Source: a virus. From it: 36,780 nucleotides of DNA. The translations under genes and the position numbers were made by a program. The notes beneath the pieces are model-generated. The model had not been told where the DNA came from. It worked only from the letters and a program-made list of their open reading frames with translations, and did no database searches. The DNA lies in the IMG/VR virus record IMGVR_UViG_3300044825_001963, positions 1-36,780 of that record. One strand, 5' to 3'. Below, in pieces: positions 36,701 through 36,780 of the stretch. The first letter of the stretch is position 1; the number at the start of each line of letters is the position of its first letter.

Positions 36701-36780
36701 TATTCAGTTTCCTTGTTGAAGATTTCGCTGACAGTGATAGGCTCCCGCTTCTTCGTGATCTTCTGCGGGGTGATCGAGGA
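36700..36780 (-). CDS. C-terminal fragment of a leftward gene (cut by window edge)
   Basis: The reverse frame is open from the window end to TAA at 36700-36702, giving a 26-residue C-terminus (ends EPITVSEIFNKETE). It is coupled to the excisionase-like gene. Too short to identify. Confidence 0.55.
   Translation of the reverse strand, partial: SSITPQKITKKREPITVSEIFNKETE

Noticed and set aside
1-36780. tRNA genes
   Set aside because: No cloverleaf with TTCGA-type T loop and CCA-compatible acceptor stem was found on either strand by eye.

Overview
The window is part of the genome of a tailed double-stranded DNA bacteriophage (Caudoviricetes). It carries a podovirus-style set of tail-hub and DNA-ejection proteins, a terminase small subunit, a T7-type primase-helicase, an ERF single-strand annealing protein with its exonuclease, a dUTPase and a ThyX. 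Genes are packed with ATGA or TAATG overlaps and nearly all have AGGAG-type ribosome binding sites. A tyrosine recombinase and an excisionase-like helix-turn-helix gene suggest an integrating or formerly integrating phage. The host cannot be named from the sequence; strong Shine-Dalgarno sites, moderate-to-high GC and the small-gene families fit a Gram-negative (proteobacterial) host, which is an inference.

Layout. (1) 1-13887, rightward: late virion genes, ending in a 2018-residue ejection protein with a zincin motif. (2) 13853-20672, leftward: an M15 endolysin, dUTPase, a small membrane protein, a MazG-like protein, a RuvC-like nuclease, a tyrosine recombinase, an orphan IS110-type C-terminal-domain protein, an ERF/PD-(D/E)XK recombination pair and a ribbon-helix-helix regulator. 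(3) 20754-22502, rightward: the primase-helicase, divergent from the regulator. (4) 22499-30909, leftward: an unknown 356-residue protein, a MoxR AAA+ / VWA-metallopeptidase / DUF3150-like module, then about a dozen small accessory genes. One of these (28223-28504) looks like a Csx16-family ring nuclease, hence a candidate type III anti-CRISPR. (5) 31118-36321, rightward: terminase small subunit, a C-rich spacer with repeated GCGTAGC hairpins, then twelve small genes of which at least nine are diverged paralogues with a shared C-terminal helix motif, then thyX. (6) 36322-36780: a possible small RNA, two facing terminators and the start of another leftward operon with an excisionase-like protein.

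Working together: ERF, the PD-(D/E)XK nuclease, the RuvC-like nuclease and the primase-helicase form the replication/recombination core. dUTPase and ThyX supply dTMP and keep uracil out of DNA. The left-end proteins build the tail hub and are probably injected. The leftward accessory block and the rightward paralogue array look like early host-takeover or counter-defence regions and hold the least described biology: the Csx16-like gene, the paralogue array with its hairpin repeats, and a recurring leader design (hairpin, then an unstructured A/C-rich stretch, then AGGAGA) in the leftward operons.
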